Counted from the first letter of the stretch, positions 1 to 10,678 are shown. The stretch is DNA of 64,000 nucleotides from Rhizobiaceae bacterium (GCA_019635695.1 JAHBYZ010000012.1:1-64000); one strand, 5' to 3'. The notes: a model not told the origin generated them from the letters alone. A program made the numbers and translations.

Positions 1-1
1 G

Positions 2-244
2 CCGCGCCGCAACGACGGCACGCGCCGCACGGTGCGCTACGACATCGACATGGTGAAGTGCATCTATTGCGGCTTCTGCCAGGAGGCTTGCCCGGTCGAC
101 GCCATCGTCGAGGGGCCTAACTTCGAATTCGCGACCGAGACGCGCGAGGAACTCTACTACGACAAGGAAAAGCTGCTCGCCAACGGCGACCGGTGGGAGC
201 GCGAGATCGCGCGCAACATCGCGATAGACTCGCCTTACAGGTGA
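2..244 (+). CDS. nuoI: NADH-quinone oxidoreductase subunit I, C-terminal part
   Basis: The 5' end is cut by the window edge; the open frame runs from base 2 and gives the last 80 residues. It carries a complete 4Fe-4S ligand motif, [12 protein letters not shown], followed by the [12 protein letters not shown] stretch typical of NuoI/TYKY. The subunit holds the N6a/N6b clusters in the peripheral arm of complex I and passes electrons towards quinone. The downstream order nuoJ-K-L-M-N confirms the identity. The internal ATG at 50 is not the start. A 128-base gap separates it from nuoJ, much wider than the other gaps in this operon. Confidence 0.95.
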   Translation, partial: PRRNDGTRRTVRYDIDMVKCIYCGFCQEACPVDAIVEGPNFEFATETREELYYDKEKLLANGDRWEREIARNIAIDSPYR

Positions 245-313
245 CGGTGGAAACACTCATGGACGGCCCGGAGAGGCTCGTCTAAGGAACACGCGGTTTC
301 GCGGCCGGAGGCG

Positions 314-347
314 GGCGCGGGACAGCCACGGGGAGGGCGCCCGCGCC
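314..347 (+). other. Intercistronic stem-loop between nuoI and nuoJ
   Basis: GGCGCGGG at 314-321 pairs with CCCGCGCC at 340-347 (8 bp, 18-base loop) inside the 128-base gap. There is no T-tract, so it is not a classical terminator. It could be an RNA processing or stability element within the nuo transcript. GC-rich DNA forms such stems readily, so the confidence is low. Confidence 0.3.
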
Positions 348-372
348 GCCCCTCGCAGGTTACGGGGAACCC

Positions 373-990
373 ATGCTCAACGGCCTTGAGGCGATCTTCT
401 TCTATCTCTTCGCCTTCGTGGCGGTCGCGTCGGCCTTCATGGTCATCGCGGCGCGCAACCCCGTGCATTCCGTGCTCTATCTGATCCTCACCTTCTTCAA
501 CGCCGCCGCGCTGTTCCTGCTGACGGGCGCGGAGTTCCTGGCGATGATCCTGCTCGTCGTCTATGTCGGCGCGGTCGCGGTGCTGTTCCTTTTTGTCGTG
601 ATGATGCTCGACGTCGATTTCGCCGAACTGAAGAGCGGAGCGCTGCACTACGCGCCAATCGGTGCGCTAGTTGGCATCATCCTCGCCGCCGAGCTGGTGG
701 TCGTCGTCGGCGGTTACGCGCTGTCGCCGGAGCTCGCCACCGACATCGCCATGCCGATCCCGCCGATCGCGGAGCGGCAGAACACGGCCGCGCTCGGCGA
801 CGTGCTCTACACAAACTACGTCTTCTTCTTCCAGATCGCCGGCATGGTGCTGCTGGTCGCCATGATAGGCGCGATCGTGCTGACGCTGCGCCACAAGGAG
901 GGCGTCAAGCGGCAGTCGATCGCCGTTCAGGTGGCCCGCGGCCGCGGCGAGATCGAGGTGAAGAAGGTCGAGACGGGGAAGGGGATCTGA
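373..990 (+). CDS. nuoJ: NADH-quinone oxidoreductase subunit J
   Basis: A 205-residue integral membrane protein, normal for NuoJ, with five predicted membrane helices. It contains the conserved helix [17 protein letters not shown], the segment that carries the pi-bulge and gating region in solved complex I structures. It forms part of the membrane arm next to NuoK, NuoA and NuoH. The ATG at 373 follows a purine-rich GGGGAA. The C-terminus ([17 protein letters not shown]) is charged and cytoplasmic. nuoK starts 2 bases after the stop, which indicates translational coupling. Confidence 0.96.
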   Translation: MLNGLEAIFFYLFAFVAVASAFMVIAARNPVHSVLYLILTFFNAAALFLLTGAEFLAMILLVVYVGAVAVLFLFVVMMLDVDFAELKSGALHYAPIGALVGIILAAELVVVVGGYALSPELATDIAMPIPPIAERQNTAALGDVLYTNYVFFFQIAGMVLLVAMIGAIVLTLRHKEGVKRQSIAVQVARGRGEIEVKKVETGKGI

Positions 991-992
991 CC

Positions 993-1301
993 ATGACCGT
1001 CGGCATCGGCCACTATCTGACCCTTTCGGCAATCCTGTTCACGCTCGGCGTGTTCGGCATCTTCCTGAACCGCAAGAACGTCATCGTCATCCTGATGTCG
1101 GTCGAGCTCATCCTGCTCGCGGTCAACGTCAACTTCGTCGCCTTCTCGGCCGTGCTCGGCGACCTCGTCGGCCAGGTCTTCGCGCTGTTCGTGCTGACGG
1201 TGGCGGCGGCCGAAGCGGCGATCGGCCTTGCGATCCTCGTGGTCTTCTACCGCAACCGCGGCTCGATCGCGGTCGAAGACGTCAACATGATGAAGGGCTG
1301 A
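993..1301 (+). CDS. nuoK: NADH-quinone oxidoreductase subunit K
   Basis: A 102-residue, three-helix subunit of the complex I membrane arm, normal length. The two membrane-buried glutamates needed for proton pumping are present at E38 (SVELILLAV) and E74 ([10 protein letters not shown]), matching E36 and E72 in E. coli numbering. The start at 993 is preceded by AGGGGATCTGACC. It lies between nuoJ and nuoL with 2- and 12-base gaps, as one transcript. Confidence 0.97.
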   Translation: MTVGIGHYLTLSAILFTLGVFGIFLNRKNVIVILMSVELILLAVNVNFVAFSAVLGDLVGQVFALFVLTVAAAEAAIGLAILVVFYRNRGSIAVEDVNMMKG

Positions 1302-1313
1302 GCGGAAGCGATC

Positions 1314-3299
1314 ATGTACCAGGCCATCGTCTTCCTTCCGCTTCTCGGCTTCCTGATCGCCGGCCTGTTCGGCAGGTCGATCGGCGCCAAGGCGTCGGAA
1401 TACGTCACCAGCGGACTGCTGGTGGTGTCGGCAATCCTGTCGTGGATCGCGTTCTTCAGCGTCGCGCTGCAGGAGGTCGAATCCTTCACCGTGCCGGTGC
1501 TGCGCTTCATCGAGTCCGGGCCGCTGCAGGCCGACTGGGCGCTGCGCATCGACACGCTGACCGTGGTGATGCTGGTCGTCGTCAACACCGTTTCGGCGTT
1601 GGTGCACATCTACTCGATTGGCTATATGCACCACGACCCGCACCGGCCGCGCTTCTTCGCCTATCTGTCCCTGTTCACCTTCGCGATGCTGATGCTGGTG
1701 ACGAGCGACAACCTCGTGCAGATGTTCTTCGGCTGGGAGGGCGTCGGCTTAGCCTCCTACCTGCTGATCGGCTTCTGGTACAAGAAACCGTCCGCTAACG
1801 CGGCGGCGATCAAGGCCTTCGTGGTCAACCGCGTTGGCGATTTCGGCTTCGCGCTCGGCATCTTCGGCGTCTTCGTGCTGTTCGGCTCGGTGAATTTCGG
1901 CACCATCTTTGCCAACGCGCAGAGCTACCTGCCGGCCGAAGGCGCCGAGCATGGCGCGGCCGTGTTGAACTTCCTGGGCTACGAGCTCGACCGGCACGCC
2001 GCGATCACCGTCGTCTGCCTGCTGCTGTTCATGGGCGCCATGGGCAAGTCGGCGCAGGTACCGCTGCACACCTGGCTGCCGGACGCGATGGAGGGCCCGA
2101 CGCCGGTGTCGGCGCTGATCCACGCCGCCACCATGGTGACCGCCGGCGTGTTCATGCTGGCGCGCCTGTCGCCGCTTTTCGAGCTGTCGCATGTCGCGCT
2201 GCTGGTGGTGACCTTCATCGGCGCACTCACGGCGTTCTTCGCCGCGACCGTCGGCCTCGTGCAGAACGACATCAAGCGCGTCATCGCCTATTCGACCTGC
2301 TCGCAGCTCGGCTACATGTTCGTCGCCATCGGCATGGGCTTCTATTCGGCCGCGATCTTCCACCTGTTCACGCACGCCTTCTTCAAGGCGCTTCTGTTTC
2401 TCGGCTCGGGCTCGGTGATCCACGCGGTGTCCGACGAGCAGGACATGCGCCGCATGGGCGGGCTGGCGAAGCACATCCCCACCACCTACTGGATGATGGT
2501 GATCGGCACTCTGGCGCTGACCGGCGTCGGCATACCGGGCACGGTCATCGGCATGGCCGGCTTCTTCTCCAAGGATGCCATCATCGAAGGCGCGTTCGCG
2601 GGTCACAATGCGCTCGCCGGCTTCGCCTACGCTTTGCTGGTGATCGCAGCCATGTTCACCAGCTTCTATTCGTGGCGGCTGATCTTCCTGACCTTCCACG
2701 GCAAGCCGCGTGCTTCGGCCGACGTGATGCACCATGTGCATGAATCGCCGCCGGTGATGCTGTTCCCGCTGTTCGTGCTCGCCATCGGCGCCATATTCGC
2801 CGGCTTCGTGTTCCACGAATGGTTCGTCGGCGCTCATTACGAGCAATTCTGGAAGGGTGCGATCTTCAGCGCCGCCGACAATCACATCGTGCACGAGTTC
2901 CATGACGTGCCGAAATGGGTGAAGTGGTCGCCTTTCGTTGCAATGCTGCTCGGCTTCCTGACGGCATGGCAGTTCTACATCCGCTCGCCGCAGACGCCGA
3001 AGCGCCTCGCCGCCCAGCACAGCGGGCTCTATAAGTTCCTGCTCAACAAGTGGTACTTTGACGAGCTCTACGACTTCCTCTTCGTGCGCCCGGCCAAGCG
3101 TTTGGGCTATTTCCTGTGGAAGACCGGCGACGGCAAGGTGATCGACGGACTCGGGCCGGACGGCGTCTCGGCGCGCGTCATCGACGTCACCAGCCGCGTC
3201 GTGAAACTGCAGACGGGCTACCTCTACCACTATGCGTTCGCGATGCTGATCGGCGTCGCCGCCCTCGTGACCTGGATGATGGTCGGGAGCTCGTTCTAG
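1314..3299 (+). CDS. nuoL: NADH-quinone oxidoreductase subunit L
   Basis: A 661-residue Mrp-antiporter-like subunit at the distal end of the membrane arm. Antiporter hallmarks are visible: [19 protein letters not shown] with the key Glu, [16 protein letters not shown] with the TM7 Lys, and [15 protein letters not shown]. The C-terminal part carries the lateral helix and final membrane anchor expected of NuoL rather than NuoM or NuoN. It translocates protons during NADH oxidation. The start at 1314 follows GAGCGGAAGCGATC. nuoM begins 3 bases after the stop. Confidence 0.97.
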   Translation: MYQAIVFLPLLGFLIAGLFGRSIGAKASEYVTSGLLVVSAILSWIAFFSVALQEVESFTVPVLRFIESGPLQADWALRIDTLTVVMLVVVNTVSALVHIYSIGYMHHDPHRPRFFAYLSLFTFAMLMLVTSDNLVQMFFGWEGVGLASYLLIGFWYKKPSANAAAIKAFVVNRVGDFGFALGIFGVFVLFGSVNFGTIFANAQSYLPAEGAEHGAAVLNFLGYELDRHAAITVVCLLLFMGAMGKSAQVPLHTWLPDAMEGPTPVSALIHAATMVTAGVFMLARLSPLFELSHVALLVVTFIGALTAFFAATVGLVQNDIKRVIAYSTCSQLGYMFVAIGMGFYSAAIFHLFTHAFFKALLFLGSGSVIHAVSDEQDMRRMGGLAKHIPTTYWMMVIGTLALTGVGIPGTVIGMAGFFSKDAIIEGAFAGHNALAGFAYALLVIAAMFTSFYSWRLIFLTFHGKPRASADVMHHVHESPPVMLFPLFVLAIGAIFAGFVFHEWFVGAHYEQFWKGAIFSAADNHIVHEFHDVPKWVKWSPFVAMLLGFLTAWQFYIRSPQTPKRLAAQHSGLYKFLLNKWYFDELYDFLFVRPAKRLGYFLWKTGDGKVIDGLGPDGVSARVIDVTSRVVKLQTGYLYHYAFAMLIGVAALVTWMMVGSSF

Positions 3300-3302
3300 A
3301 CC

Positions 3303-4829
3303 ATGACCGAATGGCCCATCCTTTCCACGGTCACGTTCCTGCCGCTGGTCGGCGCGTTCCTGATCCTTCTGATCCGCAATGACGGCGCGGCCGCGCTGCG
3401 CAACATTCGCAACGTCGCCCTGCTGACCACGGTCTTCACCTTCCTGCTGTCGCTGTTCGTCTGGATCGGCTTCAACCCGCAGGATCCTGGCTTCCAGATG
3501 GTCGAGACCTATGCGTGGCTCGACTCCGGCATCTCCTACAAGATGGGCGTCGACGGCATCTCCATGCTGTTCGTCATCCTGACGACCTTCCTGATGCCGC
3601 TGTGCATACTCGCCTCGTGGGAGGCGATCGAGAAGCGCGTCAAGGAATACATGATCGCGTTCCTGCTGCTCGAAACGCTGATGATCGGCGTGTTCTGCGC
3701 TCTCGACATCGTGCTCTTCTATGTGTTCTTCGAGGCCGGCCTGATCCCGATGTTCATCATCATCGGCGTTTGGGGCGGCAAGAGGCGTATCTACGCCTCG
3801 TTCAAGTTCTTCCTCTACACGCTGCTCGGCTCGGTGCTGATGCTGCTCGCCATCATGGCGATGTTCTGGCAGGCCGGCACCACCGACATCCCGACGCTTT
3901 TGACGCACGACTTCCCGGCGCAGATGCAGACATGGCTATGGCTCGCCTTCTTCGCCTCCTTCGCAGTGAAGATGCCGATGTGGCCGGTCCATACGTGGCT
4001 TCCTGACGCTCACGTCGAAGCACCGACGGCGGGTTCGGTCATCCTCGCCGGCATCCTGCTCAAGATGGGCGGCTACGGCTTCCTGCGCTTCTCGCTGCCG
4101 ATGTTTACGGAAGCATCGCTCTGGTTCCAGCCTTTCGTCTTCACCCTCTCCGTCGTGGCGATCGTCTACACATCGCTGGTGGCGCTGATGCAGGAGGACA
4201 TGAAGAAGCTGATCGCCTACTCGTCCGTCGCCCATATGGGCTACGTGACGATGGGCATTTTCGCGATGAACGTCGAGGGCGTGCAGGGCGCCATCTTCCA
4301 GATGATCAGCCACGGCTTCGTGTCGGGCGCGCTGTTCCTGTGCGTGGGCGTCATCTACGACCGCATGCATACGCGTGAGATCGCCGCCTATGGCGGGTTG
4401 GTCAACAACATGCCGAAATACGCCGTGGTGTTCCTGATCTTCACCATGGCCAATGTCGGCTTGCCCGGCACCAGCGGCTTCGTCGGCGAGTTCCTAACGC
4501 TGCTCGGCGTGTTCAAGGTCAACACCTGGGTGGCGCTGTTCGCCACGACCGGCGTGATCCTGTCGGCGGCCTATGCGCTGTGGCTCTATCGCCGCGTGAT
4601 CTACGGCGTGCTGTCGAAGGATAGTCTCAAGGGCCTGCTCGACCTCTCGACGCGGGAGAAAGCGATCATCTATCCGCTGGTGGCGCTGACCATCTTCTTC
4701 GGCGTCTACCCGGCGCCGCTGCTCGACTACACCGCCGCTTCCGTCGACGCGCTGGTGAACCAGGTTTCGCTGACGCTGGAGGCTGCGGCCGCGAATGCGC
4801 CTGCGGTTCCTGCCGCCCCGTCGCACTAG
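3303..4829 (+). CDS. nuoM: NADH-quinone oxidoreductase subunit M
   Basis: A 508-residue antiporter-like proton-pumping subunit of complex I with about 14 membrane helices. Diagnostic motifs are [20 protein letters not shown] (buried Glu) and [19 protein letters not shown] (TM7 Lys and the conserved loop). An Ala/Pro-rich tail ([12 protein letters not shown]) ends the protein. Position between nuoL and nuoN and the usual length make the assignment secure. Confidence 0.97.
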   Translation: MTEWPILSTVTFLPLVGAFLILLIRNDGAAALRNIRNVALLTTVFTFLLSLFVWIGFNPQDPGFQMVETYAWLDSGISYKMGVDGISMLFVILTTFLMPLCILASWEAIEKRVKEYMIAFLLLETLMIGVFCALDIVLFYVFFEAGLIPMFIIIGVWGGKRRIYASFKFFLYTLLGSVLMLLAIMAMFWQAGTTDIPTLLTHDFPAQMQTWLWLAFFASFAVKMPMWPVHTWLPDAHVEAPTAGSVILAGILLKMGGYGFLRFSLPMFTEASLWFQPFVFTLSVVAIVYTSLVALMQEDMKKLIAYSSVAHMGYVTMGIFAMNVEGVQGAIFQMISHGFVSGALFLCVGVIYDRMHTREIAAYGGLVNNMPKYAVVFLIFTMANVGLPGTSGFVGEFLTLLGVFKVNTWVALFATTGVILSAAYALWLYRRVIYGVLSKDSLKGLLDLSTREKAIIYPLVALTIFFGVYPAPLLDYTAASVDALVNQVSLTLEAAAANAPAVPAAPSH

Positions 4830-4850
4830 GCTTGGATTTGGAATTGGGCC

Positions 4851-6287
4851 ATGACCGCTGAACTGCAAGCCAGCCTGACCCTTGCGACGCCGGAGATCGC
4901 GCTCGCGCTCGGCGCGATGGCGCTGCTCATGCTGGGTGTCTTCTCGGGCGAGCGCGCCAATTCGAGCGTGACCGGCCTTGCGGTGGCGCTGCTCGTCGCC
5001 GTCGGCGCGTGGATGCTGTTCTTCGGGGGGCAGGGCGCGGCCTTCGGCGGCGCGTTCGTCAGCGATCCCTTCACCCACTACATGAAGATCATCACGCTGA
5101 TCGGCTCTGTCGTCACGCTGGTAATGTCGGTCGGCTTCGCGCGGGCGGAAAAATTCGACCGCTTCGAGTTTCCGATCCTGATCCTGCTCGCCACGCTCGG
5201 CATGCTGCTGATGATTTCGGCGAACGATATGCTGACCCTCTACATGGGCCTGGAGTTGCAGTCGCTGTCGCTCTACGTGGTTGCCGCGATCAACCGCGAC
5301 AACGTCAAGGCGACCGAGGCGGGTCTGAAATATTTCGTTCTCGGCGCGCTGTCGTCGGGCATGCTGCTCTACGGCATCACCTTGGTTTACGGCTACACCG
5401 GCTCGACCAATTTTGAGACCATTGCATCGGCACTGACCGCCGAGGGTCGTTCGCTCGGCCTGCTGTTCGGCCTCGTCTTCGTTCTCGCCGGCCTCGCCTT
5501 CAAGATTTCGGCGGTGCCGTTCCATATGTGGACGCCGGACGTCTACGAGGGCGCGCCGACGCCGGTCACCGCCTTCTTCGCGGCCGCGCCCAAGATGGCG
5601 GCGATGGCGCTGGTGGTGCGCGTCTCTGTCGAAGCGTTCGGCCCGGCGGTTGCCGACTGGCAGCAGATCATCGTGTTCATCTCGATCGCCTCGATGGGCC
5701 TCGGCGCCTTCGCCGCCATCGGACAGACCAACATCAAGCGCCTGATGGCCTATTCGTCCATCGCGCATATGGGCTTCGCGCTGGTCGGCCTTGCAGCCAA
5801 CAGCGAGGCCGGCGTGCGCGGCGTCGCCATCTACATGCTGATCTACCTGGTGATGACGCTCGGCACTTTCGCCTTCATCCTCGCCATGCGCCGGCGTGAC
5901 GGCAATGTCGAGCAGATCAGCGACCTGTCGGGCCTGTCCTCGACCAACCCGGTGATGGCGACCATACTGACCATCCTCATGTTCTCGCTTGCCGGTATCC
6001 CGCCGCTCGCCGGCTTCTGGGCAAAGTGGTACGTGTTCCTTGCCGCGATGGAGGCCAACCTCTACGCGCTGGCCGTCATCGGCGTGCTCGCCTCGGTGGT
6101 CGGCGCCTACTACTATCTGCGTATCATCAAGATCATGTGGTTCGACGAGCCGGCCGGCGCCTTCCAGCCGATGGCAGGCGAGTTGCGGCTCGTGCTCGGT
6201 CTGTCGGGCGCGTTCGTGCTGTTCTACGTCCTGATCGGCGGTCCGATCGGCGAGATGGCGCAGGCCGCGGCGTCGGCCTATTTCTGA
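4851..6287 (+). CDS. nuoN: NADH-quinone oxidoreductase subunit N
   Basis: A 478-residue third antiporter-like subunit of the membrane arm. It carries [17 protein letters not shown] with the essential Glu, [19 protein letters not shown] with the TM7 Lys, and [18 protein letters not shown]. It is the last complex I gene of the cluster. The stop is 4 bases before the birA start, so non-complex-I genes appear to be co-transcribed behind it. Confidence 0.97.
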   Translation: MTAELQASLTLATPEIALALGAMALLMLGVFSGERANSSVTGLAVALLVAVGAWMLFFGGQGAAFGGAFVSDPFTHYMKIITLIGSVVTLVMSVGFARAEKFDRFEFPILILLATLGMLLMISANDMLTLYMGLELQSLSLYVVAAINRDNVKATEAGLKYFVLGALSSGMLLYGITLVYGYTGSTNFETIASALTAEGRSLGLLFGLVFVLAGLAFKISAVPFHMWTPDVYEGAPTPVTAFFAAAPKMAAMALVVRVSVEAFGPAVADWQQIIVFISIASMGLGAFAAIGQTNIKRLMAYSSIAHMGFALVGLAANSEAGVRGVAIYMLIYLVMTLGTFAFILAMRRRDGNVEQISDLSGLSSTNPVMATILTILMFSLAGIPPLAGFWAKWYVFLAAMEANLYALAVIGVLASVVGAYYYLRIIKIMWFDEPAGAFQPMAGELRLVLGLSGAFVLFYVLIGGPIGEMAQAAASAYF

Positions 6288-6291
6288 CGGG

Positions 6292-7119
6292 ATGAGCTTT
6301 CGCCTCGCGCCCTCGGCCGCGAACGCCGGATACCGCCTCGAATCCTTCGCCAGCGTCGGCTCCACCAACGCGCTCGCGCTCGAACGCGCGCGCGCGGGCG
6401 ATCCCGGCCAGTTGTGGCTTGTCTCGAAGAAGCAGGAAGCGGGCAGGGGACGGCGCGGCCGCGCCTGGGCGACGCCGGAAGGCAATCTGGCCGCGACCTT
6501 GCTCCTGTCCGGCCTGTCCGACCTCAAATCGGCTGCGGCGCTGGGCTTCGTCGCCGGCCTCGCGCTCGGCGAGGCGCTGGACGCGGTGGTGCCCGCTGGC
6601 AGCGTGTCGATCGCGCCGGACGGAGCCGACCTTGCAGGCAAGGGCCGCTTCGAGCTGAAATGGCCGAACGACGTGCTGGCCGGCCGGGCCAAGCTGGCCG
6701 GAATCCTGCTGGAATCGGAAAGTCTCGCCACTGGCGGTTTCGCGGTTGCTGTTGGCATCGGCGTCAACGTCGTCGCGCATCCTGAAGGGCTGCCCTATCC
6801 GGCAACCTCGCTCGCCGCGCTCGGTTCGAAGGCAACCGCGGAGGACTTGTTTCTGGCGCTTTCCGACGCCTGGGTCGACGTAGCGGCGCTGTGGGGCGAG
6901 GGACGCGGGCTTGCCGCGATCCGCGAACGCTGGCTGAGGCGCGCGGCCGGGCTCGGCTCGGAAGTTGCCGTCAGGCTGGACGGCGCGGTGATACGCGGCA
7001 TATTCGAAACCATCGACACGGAATGCCGCTTTGTGATCCGTGCGCAAGACGGGCGGCGGCATACGATCGCGGCCGGCGACGTGCATTTCGGAGCTGTCGC
7101 GTCGGAAGCGGCGCAGTAA
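6292..7119 (+). CDS. birA: Biotin--[acetyl-CoA-carboxylase] ligase
   Basis: A 275-residue biotin protein ligase without the N-terminal helix-turn-helix of E. coli BirA, so it attaches biotin but probably does not repress transcription. The biotinyl-AMP loop GRGRRGRAW is at residues 51-59, KWPND at 123-127 and KLAGILLES at 134-142. It biotinylates the carrier protein of acetyl-CoA and propionyl-CoA carboxylases. It sits 4 bases after nuoN and 9 bases before the RNase J gene. That linkage is familiar in Rhizobiales and probably means read-through from the nuo promoter. Confidence 0.93.
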   Translation: MSFRLAPSAANAGYRLESFASVGSTNALALERARAGDPGQLWLVSKKQEAGRGRRGRAWATPEGNLAATLLLSGLSDLKSAAALGFVAGLALGEALDAVVPAGSVSIAPDGADLAGKGRFELKWPNDVLAGRAKLAGILLESESLATGGFAVAVGIGVNVVAHPEGLPYPATSLAALGSKATAEDLFLALSDAWVDVAALWGEGRGLAAIRERWLRRAAGLGSEVAVRLDGAVIRGIFETIDTECRFVIRAQDGRRHTIAAGDVHFGAVASEAAQ

Positions 7120-7128
7120 GGAACGGAC

Positions 7129-8799
7129 ATGGCCAAGACTTCACAGGCCGAACTGGTTTTCTGCCCGCTGGGCGGCGTCGGCGAGATCGGCATGAACCTC
7201 GCGCTCTACGGTTACGGGCCGGCGGAGGCGCGCGAGTGGATCATCGTCGATGTCGGCGTGACCTTCCCCGACGCGGCGCATCCGGGCGTTGACCTGATCC
7301 TGCCCGACACGCGCTTCATCGAGGACGAGCTTTCGCGCCTGCGCGGCATCGTCATCACCCATGCGCACGAGGACCATTACGGCGCGTTGCTCGACCTGTG
7401 GCCGCGGCTCAAGGCGCAGTGCTGGATGACGCCGTTCACCGCTGGGCTGCTGGAAGCCAAGCGGCAGTCGGAGAAGGGCGCGCCGGACGTGCCGGTCACC
7501 ATCTACCGCGCCGGCGAGAAATTCACGGTCGGCCCGTTCCAGATCGAGGCCGTCGCCGTCACGCACTCGATTCCCGAGCCGGTTTCGCTGGCGATCACGA
7601 CGCCGCTTGGCACTGTGGTGCACACCGGCGACTGGAAGATCGACCCGGAGCCCGAGATCGGTCCGCTGACCGACGAGGCGCGGTTCCGCGCGCTGGGCGA
7701 CGCCGGTGTGCTCGCCATGATGTGCGACAGCACCAACGCCATGCGCGAGGGCGAATCGCCGTCCGAGACGGCGGTCGGCGTGAGCCTGAAGGGCCTGATC
7801 GAGAAGGCGCCGGGGCGCGTCGCCATCACCACCTTCTCGTCCAATGTCGGCCGCATCCGTTCCATCGCGGAGGCCGCGCGCGATGCCGGCCGGCAGGTTG
7901 TCGTGCTCGGCCGCTCGATGAAGCGCGTGATCGACGTCGCCGGGGAGCTCGGCTATCTCGATGGGCTGCCGGGCTTCCTGGCCGAAGAGGACTACCAGTT
8001 CGTGCCGCGCGATCAGGTCGTGGTGCTGTGCACCGGAAGCCAGGGCGAGCCGCAGGCAGCATTGGCAAAGCTCTCGCGCGACGAGATGCGCTCCGTCTCG
8101 CTGGCGCCGGGCGACACGGTGATCTTTTCCTCCCGCGTGATCCCCGGCAACGAGAAGGCGATCCTGACCGTCAAGAACCTGCTGATCGAGCAGGGCATGG
8201 CGATCATCGAGGACGGCGACGCGCTGGTGCACGTCTCCGGCCATCCGCGACGCGGCGAGTTGAAGCGCATGTATGAATGGGTGCGGCCGAAAATCCTCGT
8301 GCCGGTGCACGGCGAAGCCGCGCACCTCGTGGCGCAGGGCTCGCTCGCTGCGACGTCCGGCGTCCCCCACGTCGCGCAGGTGCGCAACGGCGATATGCTC
8401 AAGCTCGCGCCCGGCGATCCGGAGATCGTCGACCAGGTGCCTTTCGGCCGCATCTACAAGGACGGCATCCTCATCGGCTCCGAGGAAGAGATGGGCGTGC
8501 GCGACCGGCGCAAGCTCTCATTCGCCGGTCATGTCGCCGTCAACGTGGTGCTGGACGACCGCTACGAACTCGCCGGCGAGCCCGACCTCGTCGCCATCGG
8601 CGTGGCGCGGACCGACCGGCGCGGCGAGAATGTCGAGGATCTGATGCTCGACGCGGCCGCCGGCGCGGTCGATTCGATCCCGCGCCAGCGCCGCAAGGAT
8701 CTCGACCTCGTGCAGGAATCGGTGCGGCGTGCCGTGCGATCCGCCGCCGACCAGGCCTGGGGCAAGAAGCCGATCGTGACGGTCTTTGTGACGCGCTGA
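7129..8799 (+). CDS. rnj: Ribonuclease J
   Basis: A 556-residue metallo-beta-lactamase/beta-CASP nuclease. The zinc-binding HAHEDH is at residues 78-83 after the VITHAHED strand, with HTGDWKID and the late HVSGHPRRGELKRMY motif further on. The length matches rhizobial RNase J, a 5'-3' exonuclease and endonuclease acting in mRNA turnover and rRNA maturation. The ATG follows AAGGAACGGAC. The C-terminal roughly 100 residues are the domain involved in dimerisation in this family. It lies in the run nuoN-birA-rnj-mce. Confidence 0.94.
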   Translation: MAKTSQAELVFCPLGGVGEIGMNLALYGYGPAEAREWIIVDVGVTFPDAAHPGVDLILPDTRFIEDELSRLRGIVITHAHEDHYGALLDLWPRLKAQCWMTPFTAGLLEAKRQSEKGAPDVPVTIYRAGEKFTVGPFQIEAVAVTHSIPEPVSLAITTPLGTVVHTGDWKIDPEPEIGPLTDEARFRALGDAGVLAMMCDSTNAMREGESPSETAVGVSLKGLIEKAPGRVAITTFSSNVGRIRSIAEAARDAGRQVVVLGRSMKRVIDVAGELGYLDGLPGFLAEEDYQFVPRDQVVVLCTGSQGEPQAALAKLSRDEMRSVSLAPGDTVIFSSRVIPGNEKAILTVKNLLIEQGMAIIEDGDALVHVSGHPRRGELKRMYEWVRPKILVPVHGEAAHLVAQGSLAATSGVPHVAQVRNGDMLKLAPGDPEIVDQVPFGRIYKDGILIGSEEEMGVRDRRKLSFAGHVAVNVVLDDRYELAGEPDLVAIGVARTDRRGENVEDLMLDAAAGAVDSIPRQRRKDLDLVQESVRRAVRSAADQAWGKKPIVTVFVTR

Positions 8800-8853
8800 C
8801 AGCCCGCTCGTTTCGCGCTAGGGCGTCCACCGACACGAAACGCGAGGACAACC

Positions 8854-9258
8854 ATGCTCGGCCGTCTGAATCACGTCGCCATCGCGGTGCCCGACCTCGC
8901 CGCCGCCACCGCCACCTACCGCGACACGCTGGGCGCCAAGGTGTCGGAACCGATCGCGCTGCCGGAGCATGGCGTGACCGTGGTCTTCGTCGACCTCGGC
9001 AACACCAAGGTCGAGCTGCTGGAGCCGCTCGGCGCCGACTCCACCATTGCCGGCTTCGTCGCCAAGAATCCGTCAGGCGGCATGCACCATGTCTGCTACG
9101 AGGTGGAAGACATCATCGCCGCGCGCGACCGGCTCAAGGCGGCGGGGGCGCGTGTGCTCGGCGACGGCAATCCGAAGACCGGCGCGCATGGCAAGCCGGT
9201 GCTCTTCCTCCACCCGAAGGATTTCCACGGCACGCTCGTGGAACTCGAGCAGGTCTGA
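8854..9258 (+). CDS. mce: Methylmalonyl-CoA epimerase
   Basis: A 134-residue glyoxalase/VOC-fold protein. It interconverts (2R)- and (2S)-methylmalonyl-CoA in propionyl-CoA catabolism and in the ethylmalonyl-CoA pathway. Metal ligand positions are recognisable: His7 in LNHVAIAVPD, Glu in KVELLEPL, His in GMHHVCYEV and Glu in LVELEQ. The first ATG follows GCGAGGACAACC. It is 54 bases after the RNase J gene and 3 bases before a small DUF1467 gene. Confidence 0.93.
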   Translation: MLGRLNHVAIAVPDLAAATATYRDTLGAKVSEPIALPEHGVTVVFVDLGNTKVELLEPLGADSTIAGFVAKNPSGGMHHVCYEVEDIIAARDRLKAAGARVLGDGNPKTGAHGKPVLFLHPKDFHGTLVELEQV

Positions 9259-9261
9259 CCG

Positions 9262-9540
9262 ATGGGCTGGGTTTCCCTCGCCGCGGTCTTCTTCATCGTC
9301 TGGTGGATTGTGCTGTTCGCCATCCTGCCCGTCAGCCTGCGCACGCAGGACGACGAGGGCGAAGTGACGCTCGGCACTCCGGGCAGCGCCCCAAAGGGGC
9401 CGCACGTGCTGCGCGCCATGTTTCGTACGACTGTGGTGACCGCGATCATCCTCGCGGTCTACCTTCTCGCGACCCGCTATTTCGGCATCGGGTGGGACGA
9501 CCTGCCCAGAATCGGGCCGAGGATCGGGCCTCCAGGCTGA
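9262..9540 (+). CDS. DUF1467 family small membrane protein
   Basis: A 92-residue protein with two hydrophobic segments (about residues 4-24 and 53-72) separated by an acidic then basic loop containing LRTQDDEGEV and GSAPKGPHVLRAM. This is the DUF1467 pattern, commonly found beside the methylmalonyl-CoA epimerase gene in Rhizobiales. Its function is unknown. It starts 3 bases after mce and is probably co-translated. It converges on the protease gene with a gap of only 7 bases and no obvious terminator between. Confidence 0.85.
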   Translation: MGWVSLAAVFFIVWWIVLFAILPVSLRTQDDEGEVTLGTPGSAPKGPHVLRAMFRTTVVTAIILAVYLLATRYFGIGWDDLPRIGPRIGPPG

Positions 9541-9547
9541 ACCGGGC

Positions 9548-10546
9548 TCACACGCCGGACTTCTGGCGGATCCAGTCGCGGAACTTGCTCACCCTGGCAT
9601 AGACGCCATAAGCGTCCTCGAAGCCGCAATACATCTTGGAGCCGGCAGGCCCGCCGCCCCACGACACGACACCGACCTGTACCGGGCCATTGGCGGTCGA
9701 CACCAGCAGCGGGCCGCCGCTGTCGCCGTGGCAGGCGCCGATCTGTCCGCTCTTGGTGCCGGCGCACATCATGCCGTCGGTGAGCGGATCGAGCAGGCCC
9801 GCGGCGATGGTCTGAAGCGCGGACTCGATCGTCCCGTCCTTGACCTTGTGGAACGATACGAGATCGAGCGCGGCAGCGAAATCGCCCGCCGCATAACCCT
9901 TGAGCCCGGCATTGCAGGTGCTGTTGGGCACGAGGTCGATCTGGCCTTCGAGCAGGTCGACCGGCGTGGTGCCGTTCATCATCAGGCCCCAGCCGATCAC
10001 CGTCGCCGAACCGGAATCGGTCGTCGCGGTGCCGTCGTCGAGCTTCACCACCGGTCCGTTTACCGGCACCTTGAGCTTGAGCAGGGCAACGTCGTTGTCG
10101 ATCGCGGACGGATCCCAGGCCTCGTGCACGATGACCTGCTCGATCTCCTGACGGTTGCCTTCGAACAGGTTCGTCGCGCCGAGCAGGGCGGTGTTGGAAC
10201 TGGCCGGATAGACCTGGCCGTCGCTGTCGGTGACGCAGTGCGCTGCCGTCAGAACCCATTGCGGAGCGATGAGGCTGCCGCCGCAGAACTGCGCGAAGAA
10301 TTGCGATTGGCGCTCGCCGGTCAGTCTTTCGGTGGCAAGCAGCCCGACCTGGAATGGCCATTCGCCGGGGTCCGCAAGGTTGCCGCCGACCACTCGGTCG
10401 GTCGCGCCTCCGTTGGCTTCGAACATCGCCTCGCGCTCGGCCGGCACAGTGATGCGCGGATCGACCCCTTTGGTCGTGTCGGCGAGCGCCGGCAGCGCGG
10501 CGACAATTGCGAGGCCGGCGATCAGCCCGGCTGTCCTGTGATGCAT
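9548..10546 (-). CDS. Secreted trypsin-fold (S1) serine protease
   Basis: A 332-residue precursor with a signal peptide ending ALPALA at about residue 22. A short propeptide follows, then R51-VVGGN, the classical zymogen activation site. The catalytic triad is intact: His in LTAAHCVTD, Asp in NDVALLKL, Ser in GACHGDSGGPLL. Paired cysteines fit chymotrypsin-fold disulfides. The residue six before the catalytic Ser, the S1-pocket position 189, is Gly rather than Asp, so trypsin-like Lys/Arg specificity is not supported. The start at 10546 is chosen for GGGAG six bases upstream and the signal peptide; a longer frame to 10579 is less likely. Confidence 0.88.
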   Translation of the reverse strand: MHHRTAGLIAGLAIVAALPALADTTKGVDPRITVPAEREAMFEANGGATDRVVGGNLADPGEWPFQVGLLATERLTGERQSQFFAQFCGGSLIAPQWVLTAAHCVTDSDGQVYPASSNTALLGATNLFEGNRQEIEQVIVHEAWDPSAIDNDVALLKLKVPVNGPVVKLDDGTATTDSGSATVIGWGLMMNGTTPVDLLEGQIDLVPNSTCNAGLKGYAAGDFAAALDLVSFHKVKDGTIESALQTIAAGLLDPLTDGMMCAGTKSGQIGACHGDSGGPLLVSTANGPVQVGVVSWGGGPAGSKMYCGFEDAYGVYARVSKFRDWIRQKSGV

Positions 10547-10678
10547 GTCATTCTCCCAAGCCCGTTTTCGCCACGGCACGATCGGCCGGTCGGCTCACTG
10601 AAGCAAGAACGGGAAGTGGGCGGAATTCCGGCGCTAAGAGCGCGACGTCACGCAGCGGCAGGCGCTTCACTGATGCAC

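Noticed and set aside
1749-3908. 719-codon open frame on the minus strand
   Set aside because: It lies wholly opposite nuoL and nuoM, is rich in His, Arg, Asp and Glu with no domain, and is a by-product of GC-biased third positions.
4494-6767. 757-codon open frame on the minus strand
   Set aside because: It is antisense to nuoM, nuoN and birA, with the same artefactual composition and no ribosome site.
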